A DNA stretch of 64,000 nucleotides, taken from assembly GCA_949825045.1 (NCBI GenBank), contig OX463815.1, positions 15,059,231 to 15,123,230 of the forward strand, in the 5' to 3' direction. Below are positions 31,427 through 43,082 of the stretch, in pieces. Position 1 is the stretch's first letter, and every line of letters starts with the position of its first letter. The translations under genes were made by a program, and so were the position numbers. The notes below the pieces were generated by a model. The model saw only the letters and a program-made list of their open reading frames with translations, did no database searches and was not told the origin of the DNA. This DNA comes from Argyresthia goedartella. Taxonomy: Eukaryota > Arthropoda > Insecta > Lepidoptera > Argyresthiidae.

Positions 31427-31500
31427 TTCATAAGACAACAGAGGACCCAGGCTCTGGCAACATATGTTCTAGTATATTAGAAAACCCTAAGAATAAGGGA

Positions 31501-34346
31501 AGCTCACATGCTAAGTATATAAGCCTGGTTCATCAGAATATTCAATGTATTAGAGGCAAAGATCTACAAATAGAGTTATTTTTAAATTGTAATAAAATTG
31601 ACATTTTGTGCATAACAGAGCACTGGTTAACTATTAATGAAATTATGTTTAGCTTTAAAGATCACCAGGTTGGTAGTTCGTTCACCAGACTTAATTCAAT
31701 ACATGGTGGGGCATTAATCATACTAAACAATCATATGAAATTCAAGGAACGTAAGGACATTGTTTCCTTATCTGTTGAACGAACTATAGAACTTGCAGCT
31801 GTGGAATAAGAACAGTTCATCGTTATATGTGTCTATAGGCCACCCTTGAGTGACTTTGAAATGTTCGAGAAAATAATGGAATCCGTCCTAACTATTTCAT
31901 CACACAGTACGAAACGATTAATTATATGTGGTGACTTTTATGTTAATCTATTAGAAAGAACTACTCTCAGCGTTAGATTGATAAATCTTTTCTCATCATT
32001 TAGGCTTAGCCATTTATTTATGGAGCCAACAAGAGTGACTGCTACTAGTGCTACATGAATTGACAACATTTTTACTGATGTTATTCCAATCAGTAAAAGT
32101 GTTATCAGTGAATTGGATTCAGATCATTTAGGTCAATTATTTCAATTTGATTCTATTAGAGAACCTGTCATTAAAAAGAAAATTTCGTTTGTGCCAATAA
32201 CTGCTGACCGGTTAGAAGGAATGAGATACTCTTTAGCCCAGGAACTACCGTTTTTGGCTGCTGAACAGTCTTCTAATATAATGTATAACTTATTCTTTGA
32301 AACCTTTATGAAACAGTACAGCGCGATATTCACTTAAAAATCGGTTGTGGTTAGTGGTTCAAACGACTTTAGTACGTGGGCTACTGCAGAGTTGCATAAA
32401 CGCAGGCAAGCATTGTATGCATTGTATGAGGAACGACGGTTCAAGATGAGTGACGAATTTAAAGAACAAGTCAAACAGTTCTCCAAACAATTTAAATTAG
32501 ACTGTCATACAGCTAAACGTAATTTTCTGAGTAGTAAAATTAAGAATAGTTCCGATGTTATAAAAACGACTTGGAAAATAATTAATGAGGAGGCCGGTCG
32601 TAGTAAAAAAGCGAGTCACGATTACGAACTAAAAATCAATGGACAGCTTACGAGTTCTAGCTTAGAAGTTGCAACTGAATTTGAATCATTTTTACTAATG
32701 CACCGGCTTCCACGACTAAGTATTTAAATTCGTCACCTTTGTCTGCTGTTGCAATATTAAAAGATAATGTCTCAGAGTGTGCTTCATACTTGAATTTTAA
32801 GCACGTCACAAGTTCAGATGTCGTAAAGGCATTTAAATTGATAAATGTTAAGAAAACGAATGATCTTTGGGGACTCTCTGTTCACGTCGTTAAATCCCTG
32901 ATCGAATTAATTGCACCTGACCTAGCGGTCATTTTCAACAATTGTATAGACTGCGGTGAATTTCCTGATTTAATTAAACAAAGTAAGATAATTCCCCTCT
33001 TCAAAGCAGGTAGTACTCAAGACCCCACCAATTTCAGACCTATATCAATACTACCAACTTTTAGTAAAATTTTTGAGAAATTAATCTTATCACAGCTATT
33101 ACATCATTTTGAATCAAATAAGCTAATGCATTACAAACAGTTTGGATTCACTCGCGGTCGTTCAACAACAGATGCCGGAATTCAGTTCATTGAAAGTATT
33201 TTTGATGCCTGGGAAGAGTCACAAGATGCCCTAGGCATTTTTTGTGACTTATCTAAGGCTTTTGATTGCGTTTGTCATGAAACATTGATCAGGAAATTAC
33301 ATCATTATGGAGTTAGAGACACGTCATTGAATTTGTTAAAATCTTATCTGAACGGAAGAATACAAAGGGTAGACGTAAACGGAGAACGATCACCAGGATC
33401 ATTGGTTTCTTTGGGCGTGCCACAGGGCTCAATATTGGGACCCTTCCTATTCCTCATCTATATAAACGACTTACCCTATCTAGGAAGGGACTGTCATGAT
33501 ATGGTACTGTTTGCTGATGACACCTCACTTATTTTTAAAACAAAGCGAAACCAACACGCTAATGATGATCACGTGAACAATACCATATCAAGAGTGGTAA
33601 ATTGGTTTAATGTTAATAATTTGCTATTAAATGAGAAAAAGACTAATTGTGTTAAGTTTCTTACTACTAACTTTAAAAATAATCAGACATGTATAACAAT
33701 TAAAAATGAGGAATTGGAATTGGTAACCAGCACAGTGTTTCTAGGTATAACGTTGGATTCCAAACTCCAATGGGGTCCACATATTGATAAGCTATCGAAC
33801 AGACTGAGCTCTGCAGCTTTTGCATGCAGGAAAATCCGTCACTTGACAGATTTAAAAACAGCCAGATTAGTTTATTTTAGTTATTTTCATAGTATTATGT
33901 CCTACGGTATTCTGCTCTGGGGCAGTGCTGCTGACATAAATACTATTTTTGTGCTGCAAAAGCGGGCTGTTCGTGCGATTTATAAAATGAATAATAGAGA
34001 TTCTCTTAGAAATAAGTTTAAAGAAGTAAATATATTGACAGTCCATAGTCAATATATTTACGAGAATATTATGTATGTCCATAAGAACATTGTTAACTTT
34101 CGAAGAAACTGTGATATACATAACTTTAATACTAGAAACAAGGACAAACTTGCAGTGCCCACTACTCGGCTCCATAAAATAAAAAACTCGTTCAAGGGTA
34201 ATTGTGTAAGATTTTACAATAAACTCCCAAGCACTTTGACAGATCTATCAATTAATAAGTTCAAGAAATACATCAAGCAAAGGCTTATTTCTAAAGCTTA
34301 CTACAGTATTAAAGAGTACATAGACGATAAAAATGCTTGGGACTGA
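31501..34346 (+). pseudogene. LINE family A ORF2 (AP endonuclease + reverse transcriptase), four lesions
   Basis: Frame 1 holds the endonuclease (HQNIQCIRG, CITEHWL, ICVYRPP, ICGDF, SDHL) with stops at 31807 (TAA), 32056 (TGA) and 32335 (TAA). A frameshift near 32720 leads into the 535-codon RT part: FRPISILPTFSKIFEKL, QFGFTRGRSTTDA, FCDLSKAFDCVCHE, LGVPQGSILGP, and the active site FADDTS. It ends YYSIKEYIDDKNAWD. In the endonuclease GDFN reads GDFY, losing the usual Asn. The RT part of its relative at 54381-55844 is nearly identical. Confidence 0.85.
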
Positions 34347-34716
34347 ATTGTTCTAATTAATTGTGAGCATCCTCACTGCCAGAGTTTCTTTTACTGGACA
34401 CTTGGAGGCCTTTTACACCTCCAAAGATTAATTTAATTATACAACTCTTGACTGTGGGGACCATTTACATCTCCTATCATCATTGTATTATTCACTAAAG
34501 AGACTATACATTTCTGTTATTTATATTTTAATTATTTTATTATGACATTTGAGACTCTTTACATCTCTCAGAAACAATAATTAAGTACTTTTTTTTCTGA
34601 TAATATGATACAAATAATAATACTAAATGTTCTGTAAAAAATGAAATGAAATGACATGTGAAAGTGCCCTTGTGGCCTATTTACAGAATAAACGTTTTGA
34701 GTTTTGAGTTTTGAGT

Positions 34717-34893
34717 ATTTCTCCAGAAAGCATCGAATTCTTGCTGTAAATCATGGTCTAAATCTGGTTGTGTCCATTTTTTAATTTGCCATTCGGGGGT
34801 AGAAGAAGCGAGGTCCGGTTGCGAGTTCGTGCGCCAAGTAAGATTCGGTTGAGAGCCGGTCCTTTGTATAGTGGGAGAGCGTATGCAGTTCAT
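34717..34893 (-). pseudogene. Antisense LINE ORF1, N-terminal part
   Basis: From ATG 34893 the minus strand reads MNCIRSPTIQRTGSQPNL and LASSTPEWQIKKW and continues QQEFDAFWRN up to the family A tail. The SQPNL/SQPDL start is typical of moth LINE ORF1/gag-like proteins. Frame and sense agree with the piece at 28690-29460. Confidence 0.65.
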
Positions 34894-35129
34894 TGTGACA
34901 ATTGTGTTTGGGTAACTTCGATAGTGTTCGTCTATTCGGGTTGATGGTGAGCGATATGAAAAATGCAGCTACACTGCTTCTGCGGAGGTGCACGGGCATG
35001 AAAATTGTATCCACTATATGAGTGCACACGATTGAGAATTGGAATATCACTCAGATATATATACACTTGATTGAAATATTACGGAGCGCAGTAACACGTA
35101 CACCTCGTAAGAGCGTTATGCAGACCTAA

Positions 35130-35345
35130 GCTATGACCATACACAAAAGTCAGGGGCTAAGGCTCAAGAGTGCACTGATGATCATCGGTTCCTCGATATT
35201 CACATGCGGTCAAGCATCCGTGGCACTTTCAAGAGTGACAAGTCTGGACGGTTTGCATCTTATTAATATCGAGTCGTTAGTTTAAAGCGCAAGAATCTGC
35301 AATTTCTGAATACAATATGTAAAGTTAAATTCCGGAAGTACTTCT
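35130..35345 (+). pseudogene. Helitron PIF1 helicase C-terminal scrap
   Basis: It reads TIHKSQGLRLKSALMIIGSS, then VALSRVTSLDGLHLINIES. These are helicase motifs V and VI of Helitron Rep/Hel. It is bounded on the left by unassigned DNA. Confidence 0.75.
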
Positions 35346-35758
35346 GTAAATTGAACTGCCTCATACGTGGCGTATTCGCTATCGTGGGCCTCGCATTCCT
35401 GAGCGAGAGATTTTTGATATGATGATAACGTGTATGATCACCACTGATTCATTTCATATTAACTTTGTGACGCACCGGGTGTCAAGTGCCTATGTGAGAT
35501 AATCGACAGAGTTTAGCAGTGACTTGCTTAAAGATATAGTATTTCCCTTGGTATGACCTAGTTGTAGTGTCTAATTTAGAGCTGGCAACCTATGCCTAAG
35601 ACCCATGCCCCTCCGGTCAGGCCTGGATTTTGGATGTCGGTCGAAGCCTGTGACATTTCTTATTTTGATGTTCCTTGTAGTTTGTAGGAAGATTCAATTT
35701 CATTTTCAATGTGTTTATTTGCAATTGTAGCAAACAGCATTTATTCCATTTAGTTACA
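35346..35758. other. No recognised feature
   Basis: Mixed-composition spacer with no coding frame or repeat that I can name. Confidence 0.4.
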
Positions 35759-35817
35759 AAGGTGGATCTGAACAGCCTTTACACATATGATGTGTAAAGG
35801 CTGTTCAGATCCACCTT
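35759..35817. repeat. Perfect hairpin: 28-bp arms, 3-base loop
   Basis: Arms 35759-35786 and 35790-35817 are exact reverse complements (AAGGTGGATCTGAACAGCC). A second, weaker AT-rich inverted repeat (TAATATTATAATGT) follows at 35833-35868. Confidence 0.9.
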
Positions 35818-36123
35818 GATGTGATGATGTGATAATATTATAATGTATAAAAACATTATAATATTACACTTTAAGATAATCAATCGCTTGCCTTCGTCGT
35901 TCAACATTCCTCTAAGATTATATGTATTAACTTATAATCTAAAGTTTATGTGTTTTGAAATGTGTGTAGCAGCATCTGAGATAGGAACCCTAACTGTGTA
36001 TCTAGCCACGTAGTGACATTCAAAATTGGACCTCATAACTGTAATACAATCTAAACAACAATACAATTTTATTTACAGTCAATAATTGTCAAACATATTT
36101 ATTACATAAATGTGTGTGCCAAA

Positions 36124-36483
36124 TATTCGGTGACCGAATAAAAAGTTTCACTAACTAGCAGATATTTTTTTGCAGTCAACTATCGACAGATAGTTGACTA
36201 CTGTAACGTACTGCTTACTATATGACGCGTTAGTTGATAAACTAACGGTTAAAACCGTTAAATAGTAAACTGGTGTAAACTTGAATTGCAAACGAAATTC
36301 CAGGGCAAACACTGTGGTAGCGTTATAAACTAACGCGTTAGTTGATCAACTATCGAAAGATAGTAAAAGTTTCTTTTATTTTTACATGTCAACCTAACAC
36401 GAAGTCTATTGGGGGGTTTCGCTGCGCTCGCCCCCTCTAGTCTTGACCTAAGCTACCACATTGTTTGCCCTGGTATTTCGTTT
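36124..36483. repeat. Cluster of short palindromes inside a larger inverted repeat
   Basis: TATTCGGTGACCGAATA (36124-36140) and AGTCAACTATC/GATAGTTGACT (36174-36199) are followed by AACGGTTAAAACCGTT, GTTAGTTGATCAAC and ACTATCGAAAGATAGT. An imperfect inverted pair (CGAAATTCCAGGGCAAACAC at about 36294-36313 and its partner at about 36452-36483) brackets part of the set. It is likely a decayed foldback element. Confidence 0.65.
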
Positions 36484-36548
36484 TTCGGTTTTGACTATCT
36501 TACGGTGACATATATAAAGATAAAGCTAGCAAGCACATTTTTTCTTAC

Positions 36549-36925
36549 AAAAAAGGGCGATCAGGGCGATATATCAATTAGATGCTAGAGAATCATTAAG
36601 AGAAAAATTCAAACAAATTAATATACTTACGGTTACCTGTCAATATATATACGAAAATATCATGCATGTAAGAAAAAACATAGCTTTATTTAAAATTGTA
36701 GGTGATAGCCATACAATTAACACTAGAAATAAAAATAGGTTAGCACTACCATTATTTAGACTAAGTAAAGTAGGCACATCATTCATGGGGCACTGTATTC
36801 GCTTCTACAATAAAATACCACAGGAATCATTAATCCTTCCTGAAAAGAGGTTCAAAAACTATGTTAAAAATGAGCTGATAAGAAAGTCCTATTATAGTAT
36901 TAAGGAATGGAAGAATGATAACTTG
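36549..36925 (+). pseudogene. LINE ORF2 C-terminal fragment, fused in frame to the next LINE
   Basis: It reads KRAIRAIYQLDARESLREKF, YIYENIMHVRKNIALF, FMGHCIRFYNKIPQ, YYSIKEW. This is the end of a LINE ORF2 related to family A (which reads YYSIKEYIDD). It lacks its own stop codon and 3'UTR, so it is cut at about 36925. Confidence 0.8.
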
Positions 36926-38875
36926 CATAAACAAAATGAAATTTTATCCTTGCTAGAATTATATAAAGATACCTACCCACTCAACAATGATATTAAGACT
37001 TTGTTTCTTGATTTTAGATGTAAGCACAATATTATGCTTCGGAAGGCTAGATCTGAGTACATTAACAACTTAATAGATAGTAGTTCTAACCAGTCCAAGA
37101 GTATCTGGAATGTAATTAAGATGGAGACGTGCAAAGGCCCAGGTAGCAACCCACTGGCTGTCTTGCAACGAAGTGTTGTTGGTCCGTCAGGTTCGGCACG
37201 AGAACTGGCAACTAAGGTTAACCAATACTACCTATCTATAGTACGCGATACACCACTAAGACCTAATGTGTATGAGGCCATAAGACTACTGAGTACGAAC
37301 ATACCTACCATATCTACATCTATGTTCTTGGTCCCGTTTACAGTACCTGAACTAAATTGCATCATTAAAAAAATCAAAAAAAAGTCTACTAAAGACATCT
37401 ACGACTTTCCATGTGACATCCTATGCAAACTACCTCTAAGTACACTAACTATATTATGCGATTTATTCAATAAATGCGCCTCCCAGGGCACTTATCCTTC
37501 ATCTCTGACGCGAATAAAAGTGGTTCCCATATGGAAAGGCAAAGGCAACAAGACGGAAATAAATAGTTACAGACCTATTTCTCTCGTTCCAACCTTCTCG
37601 AAGATATTTGAGATGGGCTTGTGTGAGAGGCTAATTAACTTTTTGAATAAAAATTCAGTTCTTTCGGAACACCAATATGCTTATAAGGCCGGCCGGTCCA
37701 CGGTGGGCTGCGCACGCGTACTGCATCGGGAGGTGCTCGAACTGCTGGAACGAAAACGCCACGTGGCGGCTGTGTTCTGCGACCTGTCACGAGCGTTTGA
37801 CCTTATTGATCACTCTCTTATTGGAGCCAAGCTGGAACATTATGGAGTACGTGGCCTAACTCTCCAACTATTTATGTCCTTCCTCGCTGACAGGACGCAG
37901 ATCACGGTGATAGACGGTGAAGTTTCTGAACCCGGTCTGGTCGGGGATAGATCAGTGCCGCAGGGGTCCAACGTAGGGAATACCACGTTCGTCATCCTGA
38001 TGAACGACCTACCCCATATCGTCTCCGGAACAGCCAAGTCCCTGATGTACGCTGATGATGTCTGTGTTATCGTGGACGGTAAAGATGAGGCTGAATTAAA
38101 GAAACACCTCCAATCGATTACCCTATATCTAACTGAATGGTTCACAGTAAATGGCATGCTACTAAACCTTGATAAGACCCAGGTACTGAGATTCTCGTTG
38201 CGCAACGTAGGTGGGGCTCCCCAGGTTCCACTCGTAGTGAACGGGGTCACTCTGCCTGCCACCGACACTGTTCGCTTTGTTGGATTCACTTTTGACGCAG
38301 GATTGCAGTGGACTCACCACATTGACTCTTTGTGCAAAAAATTAAACAGTGCGTATTATGCACTATCGAGACTCTCGCCTACTCTGTCTAGAGAGCACTT
38401 ACTAACTACATACTATGGCTACTTCCATTCGATACTTTTGTATGGTATAGACTTGTGGGGAATGGCTGCTGAACGCGACAGACCATTTCTCATTCAGAAA
38501 CGTGCAGTGCGTAGAATTGCCGGAGTACCTAACGACACCCCGGCTCGGGAACTCTTCATTAAGCTAGGTATTCTCACACTACCCTCTATGTACATCTTGG
38601 AAGTACTGAAGTATGTGAGGCAGAACCCATCGGAGTACCCAAGCTTCCAGAACCCAGACTGTAGGTATTCTTCTCGTCGGCCCCACGACTTGTATTGTGC
38701 GACCAGTCGTCTTGCTAAAACCAGCAAATCATTGAAGGGTATGGGCCCTACCTTATTTAATAAACTACCAGTGGAGATAAAATCCATCAACATACTAAAC
38801 ATCTTTGTAACAAAGGTTAAAAAGTACCTCCTAAGCAAAGCATACTACTCAGTGTCAGAATTTATTGACGAATAA
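36662..38875 (+). CDS. Chimeric 737-codon LINE frame: end of one ORF2 joined to the RT of another
   Basis: Codons 1 to about 88 are the ORF2 C-terminus of one LINE; the rest is linker, RT and C-terminus of LINE family B. RT motifs are KVVPIWKGKG, NSYRPISLVPTFSKIFE, YAYKAGRSTVGCA, VFCDLSRAFDLIDH and the active site LMYADDVCV. It ends YYSVSEFIDE. Open throughout, but with no endonuclease and in an unnatural order, so it is an accident of insertion and not a working gene. The RT part alone could still be catalytically sound. Confidence 0.8.
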   Translation: MHVRKNIALFKIVGDSHTINTRNKNRLALPLFRLSKVGTSFMGHCIRFYNKIPQESLILPEKRFKNYVKNELIRKSYYSIKEWKNDNLHKQNEILSLLELYKDTYPLNNDIKTLFLDFRCKHNIMLRKARSEYINNLIDSSSNQSKSIWNVIKMETCKGPGSNPLAVLQRSVVGPSGSARELATKVNQYYLSIVRDTPLRPNVYEAIRLLSTNIPTISTSMFLVPFTVPELNCIIKKIKKKSTKDIYDFPCDILCKLPLSTLTILCDLFNKCASQGTYPSSLTRIKVVPIWKGKGNKTEINSYRPISLVPTFSKIFEMGLCERLINFLNKNSVLSEHQYAYKAGRSTVGCARVLHREVLELLERKRHVAAVFCDLSRAFDLIDHSLIGAKLEHYGVRGLTLQLFMSFLADRTQITVIDGEVSEPGLVGDRSVPQGSNVGNTTFVILMNDLPHIVSGTAKSLMYADDVCVIVDGKDEAELKKHLQSITLYLTEWFTVNGMLLNLDKTQVLRFSLRNVGGAPQVPLVVNGVTLPATDTVRFVGFTFDAGLQWTHHIDSLCKKLNSAYYALSRLSPTLSREHLLTTYYGYFHSILLYGIDLWGMAAERDRPFLIQKRAVRRIAGVPNDTPARELFIKLGILTLPSMYILEVLKYVRQNPSEYPSFQNPDCRYSSRRPHDLYCATSRLAKTSKSLKGMGPTLFNKLPVEIKSINILNIFVTKVKKYLLSKAYYSVSEFIDE

Positions 38876-39189
38876 GTTAACCACTGACTTAATTAACTTA
38901 TGATTGTAATAAAATTGTGACCTATTTTATTTTTTATTTATTTTTTTATTCTGACATGTAATTTTATTAATTTTTACCTGTAGTGGTATTATTCTTATTA
39001 TTATGCGATTTGTACATTATTATTCTTTTTGACATAACTTTTATTATTGACTTTTATTAGTGAGTGTATACTATTGTATTATTGTACTATCCTGACATGT
39101 TATTCATAATTTATTTTCGTTTATTGTATACTGTTGACATGTAATATCTTATTATCAATAAAATATGAATATGAATATGAATATGAATA
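36926..39189 (+). mobile_element. LINE family B, 5'-truncated copy
   Basis: It starts inside the ORF2 linker (LHKQNEILSLLELYKDTYPL) and runs through the RT to the stop at 38873-38875, then a 3'UTR and a (TATGAA)n tail at 39163-39189. Confidence 0.8.
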
Positions 39190-39511
39190 CTTAGATGACA
39201 AAACTGCATGGTCCATACCATCTCAGCGCACAGAAATTCGACGAGGGGCGATGGATCAAGTCTATCACTCGCCGGCGAATTTCCTTAGACCGAAACCAGT
39301 ACCTGCTGTAAAGTCACTTTAAAAAAAAAGGTATGGGGGAGTTTCTTGCCGTTTCTTCTTAACCCCGAGGCCCACCTTCCGAAACGGTGTAGTCTTTTTT
39401 TTTTATATAAACAATTGACTTGTAGTTATAAGTAAGTGTATAATTTTGACGTTGAATAAGATAATTTATTTATTTATATTCAATAAAAAAATGACTCTAT
39501 GACTCTATGAC
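39190..39511 (+). mobile_element. 3' end of a further LINE
   Basis: GAGTTTCTTGCCGTTTCTTC and CCTTCCGAAACGGTG are blocks common in insect LINE 3'UTRs. It ends AATAAAAAAATGACTCTATG with an (ATGACTCT)n tail at 39490-39511. Only the 3' tail is present; the 5' side abuts the family B tail. Confidence 0.6.
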
Positions 39512-41689
39512 TCACGAGTAGTCGATTTAAAGTGGCGTGATTTGTGAAGCAATAATACTTGTCATCTCACGTCGGCGGCTGATAACAGTTTATCAAAATC
39601 GAATCCTAATGTATGAAATAAAATATTGTTCTACAATCTTATTATTTCGGCCTGATAACAATGTAAAAACGTAGAATAATAGCATCTGATATCCAGATTT
39701 CTATAAGCGTTTCATTTATTAAATTATGTAGTTCTTCATTTCATTCAACCGCTAAGCATCCTCTACCGTGTAAGTGTACTCTTTACTTCTACCGTGAATT
39801 ACATATTGATAAAGGCCTGATTAATTTTGATTTACCGGATTATGACATCATCGATGACTGTCAACTGATTTACCTGAGTACTTAAGCTAGTTTTAATAAT
39901 TCTTCACTATTACTATTCGGGACTTGGTAAAGTTTTATCAAACTATGATATCTGGTATTCATGTGATGAGAGATTCGGGTAAAATAGGGGCCTACAAACG
40001 CGTACAATGTCAACTCGCAGTCTCGCATTCATGGTGGGTATATAGGAAGGTTCAGGACAGTTCCTGTGCTAATTAGATGTTTAAGTTGCACAACTCTGAG
40101 TATCCTCTCCTTTGCTTCTGACGTTTAGTTCCAAAAGATAGGGCCCACAGCTCCACAGTTTCGGCCTCTTCGAAGCAAGCATCGAGCATAAAACTTAATG
40201 AGTTTCAAGTTATCTTGTTATCTTTAAACCCAAGTTTCGTCAAGTTTCATTATTCTGCTTAACGGAACGTCGCTCTACTATCTCCATAATTCAATATAGA
40301 ATTACACTTCTTGTTCAATTAACGTTCAGAACAAACTGCATCCGGATGTTAGGCCAACAAAACTTTCACAGACGCTCACAGCTTATTGACACAACCAACT
40401 TCCCCGGAAATTAAAACGGTAACTGTACAGTACAATCTTATTGATTGTATAAGCATAACAGCCGGGAGAATCAAAGAAATTCAAAAAGTGAGTGCAAGTA
40501 CTTATCTAAAGAAACTTTGTTTCGTGGGGGTATCTTCAAGCCATCCTTTGTACCTGTAGCGAAGCGTGTAGAGTTTGTTTGTTTGGCTTGTGCGATTGTT
40601 TGGATATTGCTGGCTTGCGGTTTAATAAGTTTTACGAATTACTTTGATCTTTCGCAGATAATCCACGGTCCTTATAAATGCGGTTTACGGGTGGAACAAT
40701 AATTTTACAACTATTTTTTGTTTTACGGAACGAGTCGAAACGACAAACATAATGTCGACAGATGTGCGTTCGTGACACTTCACAGCAACTGACGACCAAA
40801 TAACGACGGAATCCGCTCAATACCGCTAGCAGCTGTCAATGATAGACGAATATTAAAAAGCTATCAAGCAAATATCTGAATTTTATCCCCTTTACATATT
40901 TTATCCACATGCAGATACATATATCTTGATTTAAAATCTATCTATGTCTCTGTTTGCACCCCTTGTCTGATATTCGAACAAATTAGGTTTAAGTAAGAAG
41001 TTGTACAAAATATTTGTTCAACTTTCTCACAAACTGGCATACAATGCGAATGTTGAACTGTTTTATTTTAGAATAAATTGGCCTAATAAAAGGGGTTTGA
41101 ACATTTTTGTATGGAAGTTATCATTACAGTCAATTGTTTTGTACGGTGAATGTCATATTTAGATAAATATAAGACAGACCGAACAAAAAAAATATGTCAA
41201 GTAAACCCTAACGTTACTCGAGTTAAATGGGAGAAAATAATAGAATATACTATAAGTTACTGACAATTTTTTCGACTACGCGAGACTCTAGGGTATATGT
41301 GACATTTTTTGTTTTAATAAGTGTCATCCATATTGAAATATGTACATTTAAATATATAAGTTAAAAAAATTGTTTAAAATATTTAAAATCGGAATAAATC
41401 GTGATATAAGATCTGAATCCGTAAACTTTGAATACATAATTTTCAAAACTATAATTGTCAAAATGTACAATGGGTGAAATTCATATTGGTTAAAACTTAA
41501 GATATAAGATATTCATTCATAATTGTAATTACATGTCCAGAAAATTCAATGAGTTAGATAACATTTATCAATAGTGCAGATTAAAACGATGTCAATAATT
41601 AATTAAAAAAAAGATATGTTACAGGGTTAACATTAGTAATTCATTGTAATGGCAGAACATTTGTTTGACTAGCCAGCGTTTTAAACTGG
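39512..41689. other. 2.2-kb stretch with no supported gene
   Basis: AT-rich and not obviously repetitive. A frame at 40445-40702 could encode 85 residues with one hydrophobic segment (VCLACAIVWILLACGLISF), but there is no homology I recognise and no support for expression. Confidence 0.35.
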
Positions 41690-43030
41690 ATTTAAATATG
41701 GGTGTGTTTGAGGTGGAGGTGAGACTAATTTCGGTAGTCTATCATAGACGGTTGGGCCTGCGGAGTGCGTGAGTATGGCGGCTTTCTCTAATGAGCGCGG
41801 TACAGTGACAAGTTTCCCAGCCGCCGCGCTGCGTGTGCCGCGTCTGGGGCTGTCCGCGTGCGTTTGGTCGAACTGGAATATCACTATGGACGGTAGTGTT
41901 AAGATTCCAAGTTTATTGAAGGGGGTTACAGATTTTTCTACCAGGTTGAAGGGAAATATAAAAAAAGAGAATAGATTACCGACCTTCTTAGTTACATAAT
42001 GACGTTGTAACTAAGAAGTTTTGAGAAGTGAACTGCATCCTTTTCAGATTCAAGGCTGGGCCGTTTTCGTTAAACCACTTGGACAAGTTTGCCACAGTTT
42101 CATTTAATAGTTACTCCAGTATATCCTTTTGTATTGACTGCTTGTGGGAGATCATATAGAAGCAACGACAAGAGTATGTTTGATAGACAAGACTATTGGG
42201 CCCCATCGTAGTAAAAATTGGATCCGATCTACTTCTATCGCCCACCCTGAAGTCAATCAACAGAGAGTGGGGGACACCGGCTATGCCGTAGTGATGCAGT
42301 TTTGCAGCGAGGAGGGCATGGTCAGAAACATTGAAAACCTTGGACAAGTCACTTAATAGCACGGCGACAAGGAATTTCCGCTCGCGGGCATTGACTCTGC
42401 ATCGAGTCACCACATGCGCGAGCGGGGTCATCAAACAGCCCTCCATACGCATACTGCCGGTCTGAAAGTGCACTCGTCGACGATAAGTAGTTGATAATGT
42501 AGAGATGAAGCCGTTTTTGAAGACTTTCTCTACAGCCGGTATAACTGCTATGGGCCTGTACCTGAATAGCCATCGATGAGTTGCCGTTTGTCTTTTCCTT
42601 TATAAATAAGAGAGATTTTGCCCAGTTTCAGCACTTTAGGGTATGCTCCCTCTTTAATACACCGATTGTACATTTCGGATAGTGGTAGGGCAAGGGGGGC
42701 GACACTGAGCTGCAGGAGATCCATCGATATGTTGTAGATGTCTTTTGTTGCTTTGTTAGGTATCACTGCTACAATTATTCGGAAGACCTCATCTGGTGAG
42801 ACCGGTCTGAATCTTAACTAACGGTGGGCGGGCAGCGGCGAGGGCGGTGGTGTCGGCGCGCACGACGGTGGAGGGTGCCCCGCTGGCGACGGCGACTCAC
42901 CAGAACCTCGAGTTCAATACAGTGATAATAGTGTTCATCTTGGATGGAAACTGAGCGCCATTGGAGTCCGTGATAATGTCCCTAACGGCTTTGCTGGTGT
43001 TGTCGATATTATTAATTAAATTAGTTTAGT
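41690..43030 (-). pseudogene. Decayed LINE ORF2 related to family B
   Basis: On the minus strand, from 43030: INNIDNTSKAVRDIITDSNG (linker), ATKDIYNISMDLLQLSVAPL, KISLIYKGKDKRQLIDGY, then RT remnants (LLSDLSKVFNVSDHALLAAK, LHHYGIAGV), and last KLGILTLPS and GPTVYDRLPKL near 41690-41930. The order matches family B. Several shifts; the YADD block is missing. Confidence 0.75.
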
Positions 43031-43082
43031 GATTTGAGTTTTGGATAATTAGCATGTTTTTAGGGTTCAAAACGAGTCGCAC

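Larger units (their letters stand above)
29461..34716 (+). mobile_element. LINE family A, full-length copy (non-LTR retrotransposon, CR1/Jockey-like)
   Basis: A 5'UTR of about 400 bp is followed by ORF1 (29867-31426), ORF2 (about 31501-34346), a 3'UTR and a (TTTTGAG)n tail. Both borders are fixed by the interrupted antisense ORF1, whose frame is cut at 29460 and resumes at 34717. The target duplication is at most one or two bases. ORF1 is open; ORF2 carries three stops and one shift. Confidence 0.85.

Noticed and set aside
33867..34175. 102-codon minus-strand frame found identically at 54998-55306
   Set aside because: Its repetition only reflects the repeated LINE A RT; it is antisense.
40445..40702. 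Small membrane protein gene
   Set aside because: One hydrophobic stretch only, no homology recognised, no splice or promoter signal.
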